The notes: generated by a model from the letters alone, not told the origin. 64,000 nucleotides of DNA from Sanderia malayensis (GCA_013076295.1 RQOL01000374.1:4268743-4332742); one strand, 5' to 3'. Counted from the first letter of the stretch, positions 12,196 through 25,184 are shown. Made by a program: numbers and translations.

Positions 12196-13760
12196 AAAAT
12201 TTCACGTGGGGCTAATGCCCCCAGATTCGAACTTTATCCCAAAATTGCAGTTTCCCGAGTCCAAATCTTGTGGCACCCCTTCGGACATTAATGTACAAAT
12301 GTTGGGGAAGCTGTGTACCAAATTTCATACTTTATTCACAATTTGAACAATGTATTCCCTTGGCACCCTCACTATAGTGGGAGTTGGCTATCTAAGGCCG
12401 GTCTGGAATATTATTCTCCTATAAGATGGAACAACTGCTTTACTTCAACGTAATAAAACTTATGACACATTCAAAAACAAAAAGCAAGTAAAATTATGGC
12501 GTATATCAATTTTATGCATAGCTCCGTGTTGCAAACTTTTACTGCATATTTAATGAATAAATGATAAAACTTGTTATGAAATCACCTTGTGCAAAATGGA
12601 TAGTTTATAAAGATTGCCATACCTTATTATCTGTCATTCTATGCAAGTCTCGTCTCAATCACGGCATTTGACATATCGTTATTGCAGTATTTCAGTCTCT
12701 GTAAATGAAGACGTTCTTAGTGGCTTGCGACAAAAGACAATCAGTGAAATGCAAAATAAGTCACAATTAAATTTAATGGCCTTGCACAGCGCTAGTAGCT
12801 TTAAGTAAAACAATTTGAAAACTGGCCAACCATTCACACCGCTGGTTACTAAGGCAGAAATTTGTGGGCATCATTTTATGAGAGCACTTTTCGGGGATGG
12901 CCTTTTGAAATTAAAAAACAACAAAACGAAAAACATAATAAAGAAACAAAGCAACTTCCAATAAATTACGACACCTGAGAAAAGCTTCAATTCATGTACA
13001 TTTTTATTTTAGCTGATTTTCAACAATTAAAATTAGTGGTAGTTGAAGTTCTATTTTCTCAAAATTTTTTACCAAAGCCAACAAATTATAAAAATTTTAT
13101 ATGCTATTGTGCATGAAACTTTTGTAAACCTTTATTCCGATATCTGTGAAAGTTTGATGATTACAATGTAATTTAGAATCTATTATTTCCTTTTGGTAGA
13201 AAAGTTCGCACAAATATTGTCTTTATGCAAAAATTACCATGAATTCTCTTTTAAGCACCCTCTCAATCAAGCTTTTCCCGTTAGCCCCCTTTTCAAAAAG
13301 AAAAGGTATTTAGACCCCTTTCCCCACTTAGCCCCCACTTCATAATTTCAACAATGTCAAACATAAATAAATTTGACAGAAAACTAGAAATTGATTTATT
13401 GGTTGTTCAATACTTCTCATGAAATCAAAATTCAAAACAGTTTTATACTACAGATAAAAGGAACGTTGCTGATTTTGAGCTGTGATTTTTAATTTTGATT
13501 CTTATTGCAAAATGTGTATAAAGCCATTTCTCTCAATTTTGCCCCTTTTATAAGCTTCCTTTTAAAGTGCTTCAATGGAAAATAACCTCTCAGAGACTTA
13601 AAACAGAACTTCCTGTAAATTGTGGTGCTGTTTAAAAAATTTGATTTCAAATGCGACGTTTAGGCAGGGCGGCTCTCGTTCGAATAAATACAGCATTTGT
13701 GTACAGCATTTGTTCCATCTCCTGTATCTCATGAGTGAATAACATTCTTTAATTTCTAAT
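12196..13760. other. No gene recognised
   Basis: This is AT-rich DNA with short chance frames only. I see no conserved motif, repeat array or splice-consistent exon chain here. Confidence 0.4.
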
Positions 13761-14279
13761 TACCGTAAATGACGGAATTATCGCCCGGGGCGCTTATTTA
13801 AAAAATAAACTTTTATAGGGGGCACTTATTCAGCGGGGGCGGTTAATTCAGCAGGGGCGCTTATTAATTTTTGCTCAAACAATGTAAGGGAGAAAATTCA
13901 TTTCCAGTTGTCTTTCAGTTCATTTTTGATGAATATTATAACAGGCGTAATGCAACCGAATTAAAAACTGAAATGTCTTATAAGATGTCAATTTCCTCAT
14001 CCTCTTCATGGTCTGAATCAACCATTAGAAATTCAGGTCCTGCTATTGCAACATCGCTTTCCCCAATTTCAAGCGGATCAACATCGCATTAACTATGGGA
14101 TTGACAATTGACTTTTTAAAACCTCCCTTCCAGCTTGGCAAGGCTGCTTTTCCTTGAAACAATGGATCAGATCGTCTTCTGACCATCAGTTATTCAAGCA
14201 GGGGGCGCTTATTGCAAAAATTGCCTTTATCCAGGGGGCACTTATTCGGCAGGGGGCGCTAATTTCATCATTTACGGTA
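13761..14279. mobile_element. MITE with CCGTAAATGA inverted ends
   Basis: The left end TACCGTAAATGA pairs with the right end TCATTTACGGTA, giving about 519 bp with a TA duplication at each side. This suits a Tc1/mariner-type cut-and-paste element. Both sub-terminal regions repeat G-rich GGGGGCGCTTATT-like words in opposite orientation. There is no transposase inside, so it is non-autonomous. Confidence 0.72.
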
Positions 14280-15540
14280 CCATACAACAAAAAGAAAGGA
14301 GTCAAATGAAGACAAAGTTTAATGTTTTGTAAATTAGCAATTATATAGAGCTACTGCATAGTCTTTGACAATCTTTCCAGAAGTGGATCGATTGCAATGT
14401 CAGATAAATCAAGAATTATCAGCATAGCAACAAAATATATCATGAAAGCAGAAAATAGTGAACAGAAACTAGCCAAAGTACAAAATCAATTTTCAACAAC
14501 AAACTTATAAATTACATAACAGCTACAGTACATAACAGTACATAACTTAAAAATTTCATTGAAATTCCATTATGAACTGAATTATATAAATGAAGTGGTA
14601 AATTTATTGATACAAAATCATCGCTATTTTTAAAACATGAAAATTAATATTGTTAAACAAATTTCGTATTAGTGTGTAATGTTATGCTTTATTGGCGTAT
14701 TTTGAAATTTGCAAAAATATATTGCAGATATGTATCATGGAACCTTACAGTAACTGCCCGCATGTAAGAAAGGAACATATAAGAAACTGCAGCCTCCCAG
14801 TAAAGAGAATATTTTTTCTTCTATAAGAAACAAGCAGCCTGAAACTTATAAATGATAAAAAGCTGAATAAAACATTGGTCATTGAGATAAAATTTTATAA
14901 CCAAAATCCAAACAACCAACTCAACAGTAGTAAACAGATATAACAGATAATCTTTAGTTTCCTCTATAAAAGTCACCAGTTTAAAAACAATAGTCTGCAA
15001 ACCCTCCTGGTTGGATTAAATTGTCTTCACTGCCATCAGCTGTCATGAGCAGCTTTGTTCTCTGAAAGAGTTTTGTTCTGGTACTAGGATATTCCGAGTT
15101 AATTCTGTGCCACGCATTACCCAGCCATTGAGTTAAAAGAATTCTTCTTTCACTTGCACATAGAGAAGATTACTTACTGTATTATTGGCTGCAACGTTGG
15201 AAGTTGAGAGAGAAAGGAACTGTTGGAAAGTGAGTGATAAAACGTCACTTGAGAATATGAAATGAGCGTACTCAGTCACATATGTTCACATTATACCATC
15301 AACTCATGATAAGCTCAGAGATGCTTATCATGGATCATAAGCATCTTTAGTGGTATACAGCTGTAATGAACATTGATGAACCTAAACCAGAAAACTTTGC
15401 AATGTTGAACCGGTTACAATTAACTGAACTTGGATTGCCGGCAAGTCATTCATATACTTAACTCATTATAACATTATTAAAACTACATAGATAATATCAA
15501 AACTACTAAACAACTAACTTAAGGTAACAAATTACTGAAA
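14280..15540. other. No gene recognised
   Basis: AT-rich sequence 3' of the minus-strand gene that ends at 15541. No exon chain or known repeat was recognised. Confidence 0.4.
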
Positions 15541-18034
15541 CTAATTCTCAGGGCTTCCATCTTCGGGATGAGACAAAAGACCCCTGCCATGTGGTATGGG
15601 AAACCCTTCTTCTTTGTGAAGCATACATGCCAGAACTTAGAAAATCAGAAAGAGAATATAAAGAGCAGTAATTAAGACACATCGTAAATTGTACGGCATA
15701 TGGTTCACGAACAATGTAAAGATATAAATAGTCTTATTCTTGAATGTGCCATTACTTCAAAAGCTAAAGTGAATTGATTGAATCCATATTGTGTCTGGGC
15801 GGTCTTAAGCTTTCGAATAAATGGAACTGACATACCAGAATTTATCAAATTTTTTTGAAGTTGGCCACTCTGTAAAAAGCAATAGATATACTAGAGGGGG
15901 AAAGATCGGACGTAGATAATAAGTAAACACCTGCAATGCATTGCAGATAGATAATGCTGGAAATGTTGCAAAATATTTACCAGGTCATCACCAACGAACC
16001 AAGTGTAATCCAAAGATTCTTTCTCTAACTTTCTATACTGGCCATTTTAAAAAAGATGAAAGTGTTGTGAAAATCGCTTGCCGGTTTCAAGTTCTTTGAA
16101 ATATATCTACAGATTGTAACAACTAACTCATTAAGCCTCCAGTAACATAGGGATAAAAAAAACCATATGGATTACAGCATTCTTTCCAAATTCAATTCAC
16201 AATAGTCAACAATAAAGAGTAATTTAAGAGGTGTGTATTTGGTCTTATCTTGTTCATACATCTTTTAAATTATTTGTGGACCAAAGTGGTAAATACATCG
16301 CATTTAATTTTGTATTACTTTAAGTATGATATCATCTAAATGTTATAATACCTTGATCTTGGAATTCCAAAAACGAAAAAGATATGCAAGTCCTTCTTCC
16401 GAGTGGAATTTTCGCTTGCTGGAAAATAAAACCATAATAGAAAGAATGACATTTATATTAAATCACAAAAACACTATTTAAAATGCAGCAGCAATTAGAA
16501 AAACAGTTATTCACCTTCGCAAGGTTCTTGCTGTACGAGAACAGCCCCAATTCAGTCCGTTTGGACCACACTCCATGTCAAAACATTGTTTGTGGTAGCA
16601 TTCAGAGCATTCGATGCACACATTATAGTCCCCAGAAGTATTTTCAAAATTTCTCTTGCATTGCAAGTCTGCACCACAAATTGAAAATTGACAGTTTGTT
16701 GGCACATTACATTTCTGCTGCTTTGCTGCATTTTCTGACTGAGTGTAAGAAAATAAGCCACTGTTCAAATTTTAATCAATCAACTTTTCCAAAAAATTCC
16801 AGACCTTTCATTATCATCTTGATAAATTGATGACGAGAAAACACAATATCTGCCTATCTGCCTAAGTCCCTATATCAAATTACTATGTGGTTCTTATCTA
16901 ATGAATGGTATACATGATGGAACTGATTCTTCGTATTTCATACTATGTAGATAACAGTTTGACATTAAAAACAATAACTTACTTCTTTTGGGTGATCTTT
17001 TCCACTTTGACCACAAGATGTTGTTGGTGTATTACCTTCTTTCTCTGTTTCAATAGGATCTAGCAAAGTAGGATATTCCTTGATTTTCCATTTCAACTTA
17101 TTACGTTATTATGACAATATCTTGCAAATTATTTTCACACAAAATAACAAAATAAAACATTTTTCTCTTTTCTCAAATATTTTTCCACATAAAATCCTGA
17201 ATTACCTTGTTCTTCTACACTTGCATCTATTAAATTTCCTCTACAAGTTTTGACGAAATTAATGAATGCCTCAAATACGAGGTCAAGTCCCTCGATGGGC
17301 ATCAAGTGGGAGCCTGGTTTTCTCTCATTTGGAGAACGGAATTGTACACATTCAGGCCACCATGGGGACATTCTGTCAATCTTCCATATGTTCTTCTTTG
17401 ACATATCTAGCACAATGAAATGAATGGCTAAATGCTCTCTTCCTAAACTGAAGTGATTATAAAGACTTTTGGATGCAATATGATAAAAGATTGAAAAACA
17501 AACTCACCAGCTCCAGTAACAATTTGCGTCAGCAGCTTCCTCTTCTCATCAAAGCCAAATAGCAATAAGTTGTGATTGAGCACCAGATCAAGAAAGTGAT
17601 CATCGATTTCTAATAATGTTGAAGTACCAGTCAGTTTATATACAAAAGCAGCATTAGTCAAATAAAATATTTTATGCATGTCATATACCTATTACATTCT
17701 GCTTCACTTGTGTCCTGCATAATATTTGACTTGGAAAAACCATCCATTACAACGTCATAAAAAATTTTCTGCACGGTCTCATTCTGACCAAATTCTTCAA
17801 ATTCCCTTGGTCCTACAAAGAAATATCATGAATTAATATCTTAGATTGAAATCTGCCACTATGTGCAATACCCTTTTAAAGGCAGGGGTAGTGAACCCCG
17901 ATTGCATGAAATACTTATTTTCTTAAAAATAGAACTAACTAACCCGAATATTTTACAACCAGATCGCCATCTTTTGTTGTTGTCATTGTTAAAACCACTG
18001 TTGGAGTGTGGGTTCGGTCATACCATTTGTGGAG
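15541..18034 (-). CDS. Intron-rich gene with PHD-like cysteine cluster, function unknown
   Basis: Reading from high to low coordinates, exons fit at 17944-18034, 17708-17812, 17508-17609, 17206-17406, 16983-17059, 16515-16738, 16352-16418, 15981-16037, 15836-15869 and 15541-15635 (stop TAG). All junctions are GT...AG. Each phase matches the next exon and no stop interrupts the chain, which supports a live gene. The 16515-16738 exon has a cysteine/histidine-rich stretch containing VCIECSECYHKQCFDME, similar to a PHD or related zinc-binding finger. Another exon has the motif WWPECVQFRSPNER. The donor at 17708 is the least certain; the stronger donor 20 bases on (exon end 17689) gives an in-frame stop. 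Upstream, 18595-18646 and 18835-18901 (ATG at 18901) look like 5' exons, but their phase to 18034 was not resolved. I do not recognise the family. Confidence 0.7.
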
Positions 18035-18594
18035 CTGCAAAATACAGAATAAGAAAACATTTATCATGTACCGAGCACCCAGACTAGAAAACTAGCCCAG
18101 CTATGCTTCATTTGTGCCTTTATCCACGGTTGATAGCTTTGTGCTTCCACTTAATCGGCACTACAAACTTTCCACACATGCTAGAATAAACGTGTTTCAA
18201 AATTGCATGGCATCAATGCTCACAGATCAAATACACATGCTTGCATCCCACACATTGATAAGGGCTACTTGCCAGACTGAAAAGTATGTACTGTGCAAGG
18301 AAGATCTCTGTGTGCAAACAAACTGCTTGGCGTGCAATTGCCAGTCAAGCGTGCAAAATTGCAAAATGTATTGCCAAACACTACCGGAAAATTGATGGGG
18401 GAAAATCTTCCACACGCAGGAAACAAACTTTCCAGTCTGGGCTATTTGCAGCATTTATGCTGGCCAACATGTTTTCCAACCTAAACAAAGGCAGAGGAGG
18501 GTAGATGAGATGCAAATGATAAACTCTAGATAATAGATAAAAGCACGGAATAAAGAAAATGTCCTGATCCAGTCATTGATGCCATTGTTTTAAC

Positions 18595-18901
18595 AAGTGC
18601 AAAGGTCCATCAACATCATTTGTCGTCAGCAATAATTCTAGTTGGGCTGTATAAAATAATGTTAATGGTTAGTATCTCGTAAAACATCACATATATGAGT
18701 GTTAAAGCTGGCTCGGAATTGTGTGATAGCATAATGTTTGTTAAATAAGAAGATTAGTACAAACATATGGCATACATGTCTTTCCAAAGAGGCTAGTTGT
18801 CTCTTGTTTCTCTCCTTGGTGCATTTCTCGTTACCTGTTCCTCGCTCTGTATGAGACGAAGGTATTGATGAATCATAATCTTCAACACTGCTCGAAGCCA
18901 T
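18595..18901 (-). CDS. Possible 5' exons of the PHD-like gene
   Basis: ATG at 18901 opens an acidic/serine-rich exon (MASSSVEDYD...) that can end at 18835 (GGAACAG then GTAACG). An exon starting at 18646 after TTTTATACAG continues in frame as AQLELLLTTNDVDGPLH. Joining this to the exon starting at 18034 is out of phase with the simplest donor, so an exon may be missing or the model is wrong. Confidence 0.35.
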
Positions 18902-19528
18902 CACTAGAAACTATTTACTAAATAATACACAGAAATTATGACTGTTGATCGTCAAGCTCTTGGAACTCTATAGAAAGTAGATAGCCCAAAACAAAACGTG
19001 TATGTTTGTTATGTCTATATAAGAATCCCACCGGCATCGTGGAGATTGTTTATGCCATTGTTGCAGCACACAAAACGCCACTCCCATCTTAACAGCCTCG
19101 TATGATGCTGGACAATGACAATAAAAAGTCGGCAGGTAAAGTTTCATAAATTGGAACCATTCAGAGCTCTTTATAGAGATCAGTTTATCAATCATGGTAA
19201 GTATAAATCAACAAACAACTGGGTCTTAAACTGGGTTGGATATTTAAAATTTAAAACTGAAACTCAACTGAAATGTCATCTATTTATGCACACTGTTGTA
19301 AGGTGATATTCCTATTTTTTAAGGAAAAAAGGTTGCAAATAGCCATAGATGGAGCACGATAACATATTGAATGGGTGAGAACAATATTTTTAATTTTTGC
19401 CAATTTTTTCCATTTTCTCGCTGAACAAGCCATATTCTTATTTTTTGGGAAAACGTTTCCTTCACTTTTACTAAGAGGAGATTTATTTCGTCTGTCATTC
19501 CATAAATTATTTTATTTATAATTTGCAG
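18902..19528. other. No gene recognised
   Basis: This is the spacer between the minus-strand PHD-like gene and the plus-strand P-like transposase exon. It probably includes intron sequence of the latter, since a good acceptor (ATTTGCAG) lies at 19528. Confidence 0.35.
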
Positions 19529-20361
19529 CACTTGCTATATATGTACGATCTCCAGCTGCTTTCAAATCTTTCAAGAGCTTTAATATTTTGGAGCTCTCGT
19601 CAATTAAGAGTCCCAATCATTTACTGCCATGAAGAGTCACTCTTCAGGAATAAATGAAGATGAAATTATGGAAAAGAATCAGGAATATGTGGCCTTTTGT
19701 AGGAAACTGAGAGGAAAGGCCAACAGAAACCACTTGGAATAGGAGTCATTGTTTTTGATGAAGTCCAAGTTATTGCAAAAATTGCAATAAATATGAAAAG
19801 TTCATGGGATTGGCACTGACTGAGGACGAAATGAGCATTATACATGACATTTATAAAGTTTTAGACTCAAGTAGTCCAGTCCCAGCAGAGTACATTTTGC
19901 AATACTTATGGAGAGACTTCACTTCAACCTTTGATGTAATTGGTTCTTATTTCAGCCTCAAATCAGCTATTGACCATCATACTGTGACAGAACCATTGTC
20001 AGAAACCATGCCAGTCTTCCAGAACCATGGTTTTGAAACAGCTTCTGTGGTTTGTGATGGGGCCAGCAGCAATCTGGCAGCAATCAAATTTTTAACAACA
20101 GGCAAGCGAGGTGAATTTGGTGTACAGGCAAATAATAGAGAGGTTTAGATCCAATTCGAGTGCGAGTACGAGGTTCACAACTGCGCAGCTCATCTACGCA
20201 TTATCGCGGGAATCCCAAATGGAACTCGCACTAGACTGTGCCGTCCAGTACGACTTTTGAAACAAATCTTGCATTTCAGAGTACGACTTTTGAAACAAAT
20301 CTTGCAGTTCAGAGTGCGACTTTTGATTGTTTTGATTAACTTGCGAGAAGGCTGAACAAAA

Positions 20362-21116
20362 ATGTCTGGTGTCCAACAAAGAGAGCTTTTTATCTGGAAG
20401 GCTGAACATGATCTTTGCTTCGTCAAAGAGCTACTCCTTGTTGAACCCTACATGCATAAACCGCAGTTGAGAGAGCGCGGACAGGCATGGAAGGTAATTG
20501 TTGAAAACCTCAACCAAATGACCAAACCTGCTTTCCGTGTCGCAGTGAGGGCAGTTCGTGACAGATTCTCAAAACTTATGGACAAATTTAAGAAAATTGA
20601 GAAAGAAGAAGCAAGAGCTTCAGGCATCCAACGGGCAGATTTTGATGAACTTTATCGTGGGCTGTCAGATATCAATGACAGAATAGAAGATGCAAAGCTT
20701 GTTTGGGAGGAGGCCAGTGACAAAGACAGAGAAAAGGAAAATAACAAAAAAGAAAAGGCCCTTCACATGAGAAAAAAGGCAACCGAAAGCCTAAGCGAAA
20801 CAAAACAAAGAAAACAGAATGAAGAGGGGAACGAGACGCCAAAAAGAAAGAGAAAGTCAAGTGAGGCATTTGCAATGATACAGGAGGGAATGAAAATGAA
20901 GCGTGAGCAAGCTCAGATAGAAGTGAGGTTGAGAGAGGAAGAGCTGCAGGAAAGGCAGCGGGCAAGACAAAATCAACAAAACATGTTTAGCAGCAGCAGG
21001 AATTTATGGCAAATATGCAGATGCAACAGCAGAAATTCATGATGCAGATGCAACAACAAAACACAGTGATTTTGGGACAACTGTTGGAAGTTTTGAAAAC
21101 AGCAACAGATAAATGA
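20362..21116 (+). pseudogene. Harbinger Myb/SANT-like accessory protein
   Basis: This is the second gene of Harbinger elements. In known systems the Myb-like partner binds element ends and helps bring the transposase into the nucleus. The N-terminal 90 residues are a Myb/trihelix-like DNA-binding domain (FIWKAEHDLCFVKELLLVEP; a later RDRFSKLMDKF helix). A long Lys/Glu-rich coiled-coil region follows, with a basic TPKRKRKSSE patch and then a Gln/Met-rich tail. The main frame shifts near 20990. The +1 frame continues with QQQEFMANMQMQQQKFMMQM and QLLEVLKTATDK to a stop at 21114-21116, so one base has probably been lost. Confidence 0.85.
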
Positions 21117-21308
21117 ACATGTAGAATAAGATTAATGCTAGCTTCAGCTATTAGCAAAATGAACATGTAGCTAGATAAAAACAAATCAAAATATTTGGTC
21201 ATACTTTCAACTGCTGTGATAACGAACAACATTAGATAGCAAAATATTCCTCCAATCTAGGTGGGTTTAACTCAAGGAATGAACTTGTAGATGAACCATA
21301 GAGACAAG

Positions 21309-22642
21309 TCATTGCATTACGAAGAAGTGCACAGGTTGTATACATCGTGCCAACTTCTGAAAAAGCAATCTTCTGATTTTTTTGTAATCAACAAAAGCAA
21401 AGTATTGCAAAATTTCTCCAAAAACCCACTCAACAGAAACTCTGACACTGGTCATTGCTTTGTTGAAATCTTTCTCAGCATCTGAAAGATTGTTGTGCTT
21501 GTAGGGGGCCTGCAGGTGTGGTCTGATTGGGTATGCAGGATCTCCATAGATACATAATGGCTGTCCATCAGGGGTATTGCAATGTTATTTGAGTTCCCGC
21601 AACAGTCCTGAGCGATGAAGGATGCCAGCATCAAGGCTTCTTCCTTCTGTTAAGGTGCAAAGTAAAGAATGAGCGACAGTAAACGACTAGAACACAAATG
21701 ATGAGCCTAAAGCACTTGGTCTGTTTGCAAATTGTTTTTGTTTCAGTGAAATGCCAATTTCCATGGAATTTAGTTTTGTTTATTATTAAAGTACATTGAA
21801 TGAAAAATATTTTGCTTCTAGTCCAGCATGCCAAAGAAGGAAGCAAGGTCTTTAACCAAAGAAGGAAGACTTTTAGATTTTTGTCAAGATTCTTGCCTGG
21901 GAAGATTTTTGGCAAGTAAGATTTTTAAGAAGAAAGGAAGGAATATTTTTTGGCCAAAGAAGCTAAAGTCATTGGAGGTAACATACCGACAGGGCCATAT
22001 AGATTAGCAATTAAGCCATTTGCAGCAACCACAGACTGATATTTTAAGGCATGTACACGTTTGTGCCCATTGTAAACCACTTTCTGGTGCTCATCTGGTC
22101 TGTAGGTTGGTCTCACAGTCCCATCAATGAATGCGAGCAGCATGTACCAAAGCATGACTTTTGGCATGTACTGCATCAGCATATTTTTCAAGCATATCAG
22201 GCTGCAACCAAGGCTGCTGAAAGCTTGTCAACTTATGTCTAAACTTTTCACAGAAATCTCTCATAGCTTTGTTTACAATAAGACAAATTTCTGGTTTTGA
22301 CCTGCCAAAGCGTGGAATGAGGTCACTGTAACGGCAGGGATATGCAAACCTTCTGAGAAGCATACACAGACCTTCAACACCTGAAGCTGTTGTTCCATTG
22401 GAGCACACAAACGTATTAGGGAAACAAAAGGCGAGCAGAAGTCGCTCTATATCCTCCTTCTTGAAACGAAACTCGCTCTTGAATTCATCTTGGTTCATTT
22501 TGCCCAACTCAAATTGATCATACTTCCAATATTGGAATACCGGTGCAGTTCCTTCTTGTTCCCCTGCCAGGAGTAACAACTCGTCTTCATCGACCAAATC
22601 TTCTTGATACAAATAACACGCAGCCAACATTTCATCCGCCAT
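21309..22642 (-). pseudogene. PIF/Harbinger DDE transposase (one intron, frameshift and stop)
   Basis: This is a DDE_Tnp_4-type transposase. It begins at ATG 22642 with an acidic leader and a helical region (RFKKEDIERLLLAF). First catalytic Asp: FIDGTVRPTYRPDE (about 22135). The intron runs 21986 to 21647 (GTATGT...ACAG), and the spliced frame reads GPVEGRSLDAGIL with the second Asp. Then come GDPAYPIRPHLQAPYK and VEWVFGEI with the catalytic Glu (about 21405), ending at TGA 21309-21311. Lesions are a frameshift in 22145-22190 and an in-frame TAA at 21585-21587, where a Gln is expected. All three catalytic residues are otherwise present. Confidence 0.9.
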
Positions 22643-22865
22643 TTTGAATCATCTATTTTCCGTGTTTCTGTATCTAAACACCTTCTGCATTTGGTGCGAG
22701 TTCAACGATGACCACACATTCACGCGGGGGGTCAATGGACTCGCACTCGCACTTGAATTGGATCTAAACCTCTCTAATGAAAACAAGCACAAGGTTCAGC
22801 CGGGGTTCCAAAATCCATGCAAGCCATCACAAGATGCATATTTTGTCATTTCCCCATCTCACCAG

Positions 22866-23689
22866 GTACTATTATGCTTCTCAGGGAAACTCAAGCTTAT
22901 TGCATGAGCGGCATTACCAATTTTTCTTAAGTCCTGTTTTGTAATCTAGAACTCTGAAAAAAACATGTTGCTTTTCATCAATTGAATAATTTGAAACATT
23001 CAAATTTTTAATAGCTAAAGAACCAGATTAATGCACTGTTCTCATCAAGAAATGGTGGAACCAAGAAATTTAAAATGGTATAATGTTTGCCTGGAAAACA
23101 ATAATAAACATGTGGCAGAGAGAATGTATGACAGCTGAGTCAGGAGAAATGTGGAAAGTGCCCAAACTTCCTTCATACGTATAAAGATGGCTGGACAGGA
23201 AAAACAAGAAAGCAAGTAATATAAGTTTAAGCAGTAGTCCCACTTGGATACCCAAAAAGTATCCTTGGATACCTTCTTAGGTGGGGCTGCGCCCCCTGAG
23301 AAAAGCCCAGGGGGCTGAGCCCTGAAGCCTCCACCCAAAGTCTACGCCTATGCTGACAGCATTATGACAAAGACGCAAACAATAGAAATTTACAGAAGAC
23401 AATCAGCGTAAATATATAGTATTAAATTGAATAGGAAGGAAAAATTATCGTCATGTTCAACTAAGCTGTTTTTCAAGTAAGTCAATCAGTAAAATACATG
23501 CTCAAATACTAAGTATAAAATGGTCCAATTCAAAAGTGTCAGAATATGACAATGGAACCACCATTCTCTTGTCATCTTTCAGAAATACTGTTTCCTCATG
23601 AATCTGTGCAACACCATCTAGCAATATATGTATTAAATCCACTAACTGAGTCAAGCCATTTGTCGTTAATCATGCACTCAATTTTGACT
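22866..23689. other. No gene recognised
   Basis: This follows the last P-like exon, and the expected next transposase exon was not seen. A short imperfect GC-rich hairpin (GGGGCTGCGCCCCCTGAG, 23283-23300) is the only local structure. Confidence 0.35.
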
Positions 23690-24662
23690 ATTGATGAGCA
23701 GCGAAACAACCAATATCCCCCCTCATCAGCAATATGAGGCACAATATCACTTTTCTTGACAAAAGACTTGGTACTTGCACGACATTTGGTCTGCCTGACA
23801 AATGGTCTGCCTGCAGGTTCCCCAACTTCATCTTCAGCCTAATTTGTTGATGGACCTGGAATTGGATCTGCTTCAACGAAATGCTTAAAAGAAGCAGGTG
23901 TTTCCACAGGATCGGGCAATTGTGACACAAGTTTAATTCTTCCAGTTCCTTCAATTATTTGAAAAATTTGATTCTTCCCATAGTCAAATGGCTGCTTAAA
24001 TTCAATTTCCTCTAGCCAACCTTCCAATGTAAATTTCTTTTTATACTCTCAAAGCAATAATCTAAAAATAAACAAAGTTGAGGTATGTGATGCAAAATAA
24101 AATTGAAACTTGAAATGGCATGAAACCAATTCATGTGTCATCTTATAAACTCTTACAGCATTTGTTGTTTAGCATATTTCGCACATGGGCTTGTGAGAAA
24201 ACTTTCTTTGATGGCATAGCTGGAAAGTAAAAACAAATATCATCAAGTTTAAAATATTCCTTTATTTACTTCAATAAATGCATCGTATTTGCATATAGTT
24301 AGGTATGAAGATACAGATACTTTCAGTTGTCAAACGTGAATCCATGTAGTTTGAGTTGTTCTGTTGTTGTTCAACGAATTTCAAGATTTATTGGCTAATA
24401 TTCAAGTATTGTTGTGAAGAAGAAAGCAACAAAACAACAATATATTGTATTATCTTAAAGGATATGAAGGCTGCACTAAATCAATCAATATATCACAAAA
24501 CTTGCTTTTCTTACCATGAAATTTCAGAAAATTCTCAGACATTTCAGCATTATCAACAACAAACTGAGTGAAATTAGGATCAGCCAAATACCTCACCTTA
24601 TCTTCCTGTTTATTGATAACCATATAATATCCTGACCAACCAAGTTTGGAAAAGAACTCAAG
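23690..24662 (-). pseudogene. Spliced gene fragment of unknown function
   Basis: Exon 24515-24662 (acceptor TTTCTCAG, donor GTAAGA) encodes LEFFSKLGWSGYYMVINKQ and then NAEMSENFLKFHG. It joins in phase to exon 24157-24219 (AMPSKKVFSQAHVRNMLNNK). The next segment, from about 24060 down, contains FTLEGWLEEIEFKQPFDYG but needs a one-base shift and later meets TAG. Real splice sites plus later lesions suggest a decayed gene or TE gene. The family is not recognised. Confidence 0.45.
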
Positions 24663-25184
24663 CTGAGAAATCAACATTTATATACAATACAACAGTAGAA
24701 TGGAGTAGACAGTTTGTACAGTATATGCATGCTAGCAATCTTTTGCATGTAGTATAGAAAGGATATGAAAATAATTTTGAAAACTGAATGTCATCACACC
24801 TGGAGGGGGGGTAACCCCATACTTGACCTCACAGGAGTTGCTGTGGCAGGGTGTTTTCTGATGAAAATTATATGACAAGGTATTATAGTTGATAACAAAA
24901 CAAAGTTCTGGAACAGGGTATCATATAAGCCATTGCTTTCATGTTGGTTGTAGATTAAAGTTTTACCATGTTTCTTCAAATATACGTTAGAATGTGTGAG
25001 GTGCTTAATGTCTTATTGTGTTTTACCCTATTGTGGGTTCTCACGACCTTCATATTTGTTTTGAATGGGAACAGCATGGCCTTGACAAAATGCTCAATGA
25101 TTAATCACTCGTGTTGCCAAATGAACCGAATGAATCACCTTGTATTCATTACAGCCTGTTGGATTAATCACCTGATTATTATTA
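24663..25184. other. No gene recognised
   Basis: Short chance frames only. This is the gap between the unknown spliced fragment and the RNase H end of the gypsy element. Confidence 0.35.

Larger units (their letters stand above)
20137..22775. mobile_element. PIF/Harbinger transposon (2,639 bp) with TIRs and AAT target duplication
   Basis: The inverted ends start AGAGAGGTTTAGATCCAATT at 20137 and, in reverse complement, at 22775. They match over about 36 bp with two mismatches. AAT flanks both sides (20134-20136 and 22776-22778), the 3-bp duplication expected of Harbinger. Inside are the two standard Harbinger genes in convergent orientation: a Myb/trihelix-like protein (plus) and a DDE transposase (minus). 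Both carry lesions, so the copy is probably inactive unless complemented. Confidence 0.92.
19529..22865 (+). pseudogene. P-element-like transposase, split by a Harbinger transposon
   Basis: The first part (19529-20136) includes SPAAFKSFKSFNILEL, GLALTEDEMS and an RNase-H-like segment with VVCDGASSNLAAIKF, typical of P-element/THAP9-type transposases. It also has stops and frameshifts before 19804. The second part (22776-22865) reads NENKHKVQPGFQNPC and then ISPSHQ, ending at a splice donor (CAG then GTACT). The family normally has a conserved Asn-Pro...Pro-Ser...Pro-Ser-His run right after the Asp-Gly-Ala-Ser motif. Removing 20137-22775 and one copy of AAT restores one continuous frame. The downstream exons and the N-terminal THAP finger were not found. 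Confidence 0.82.
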
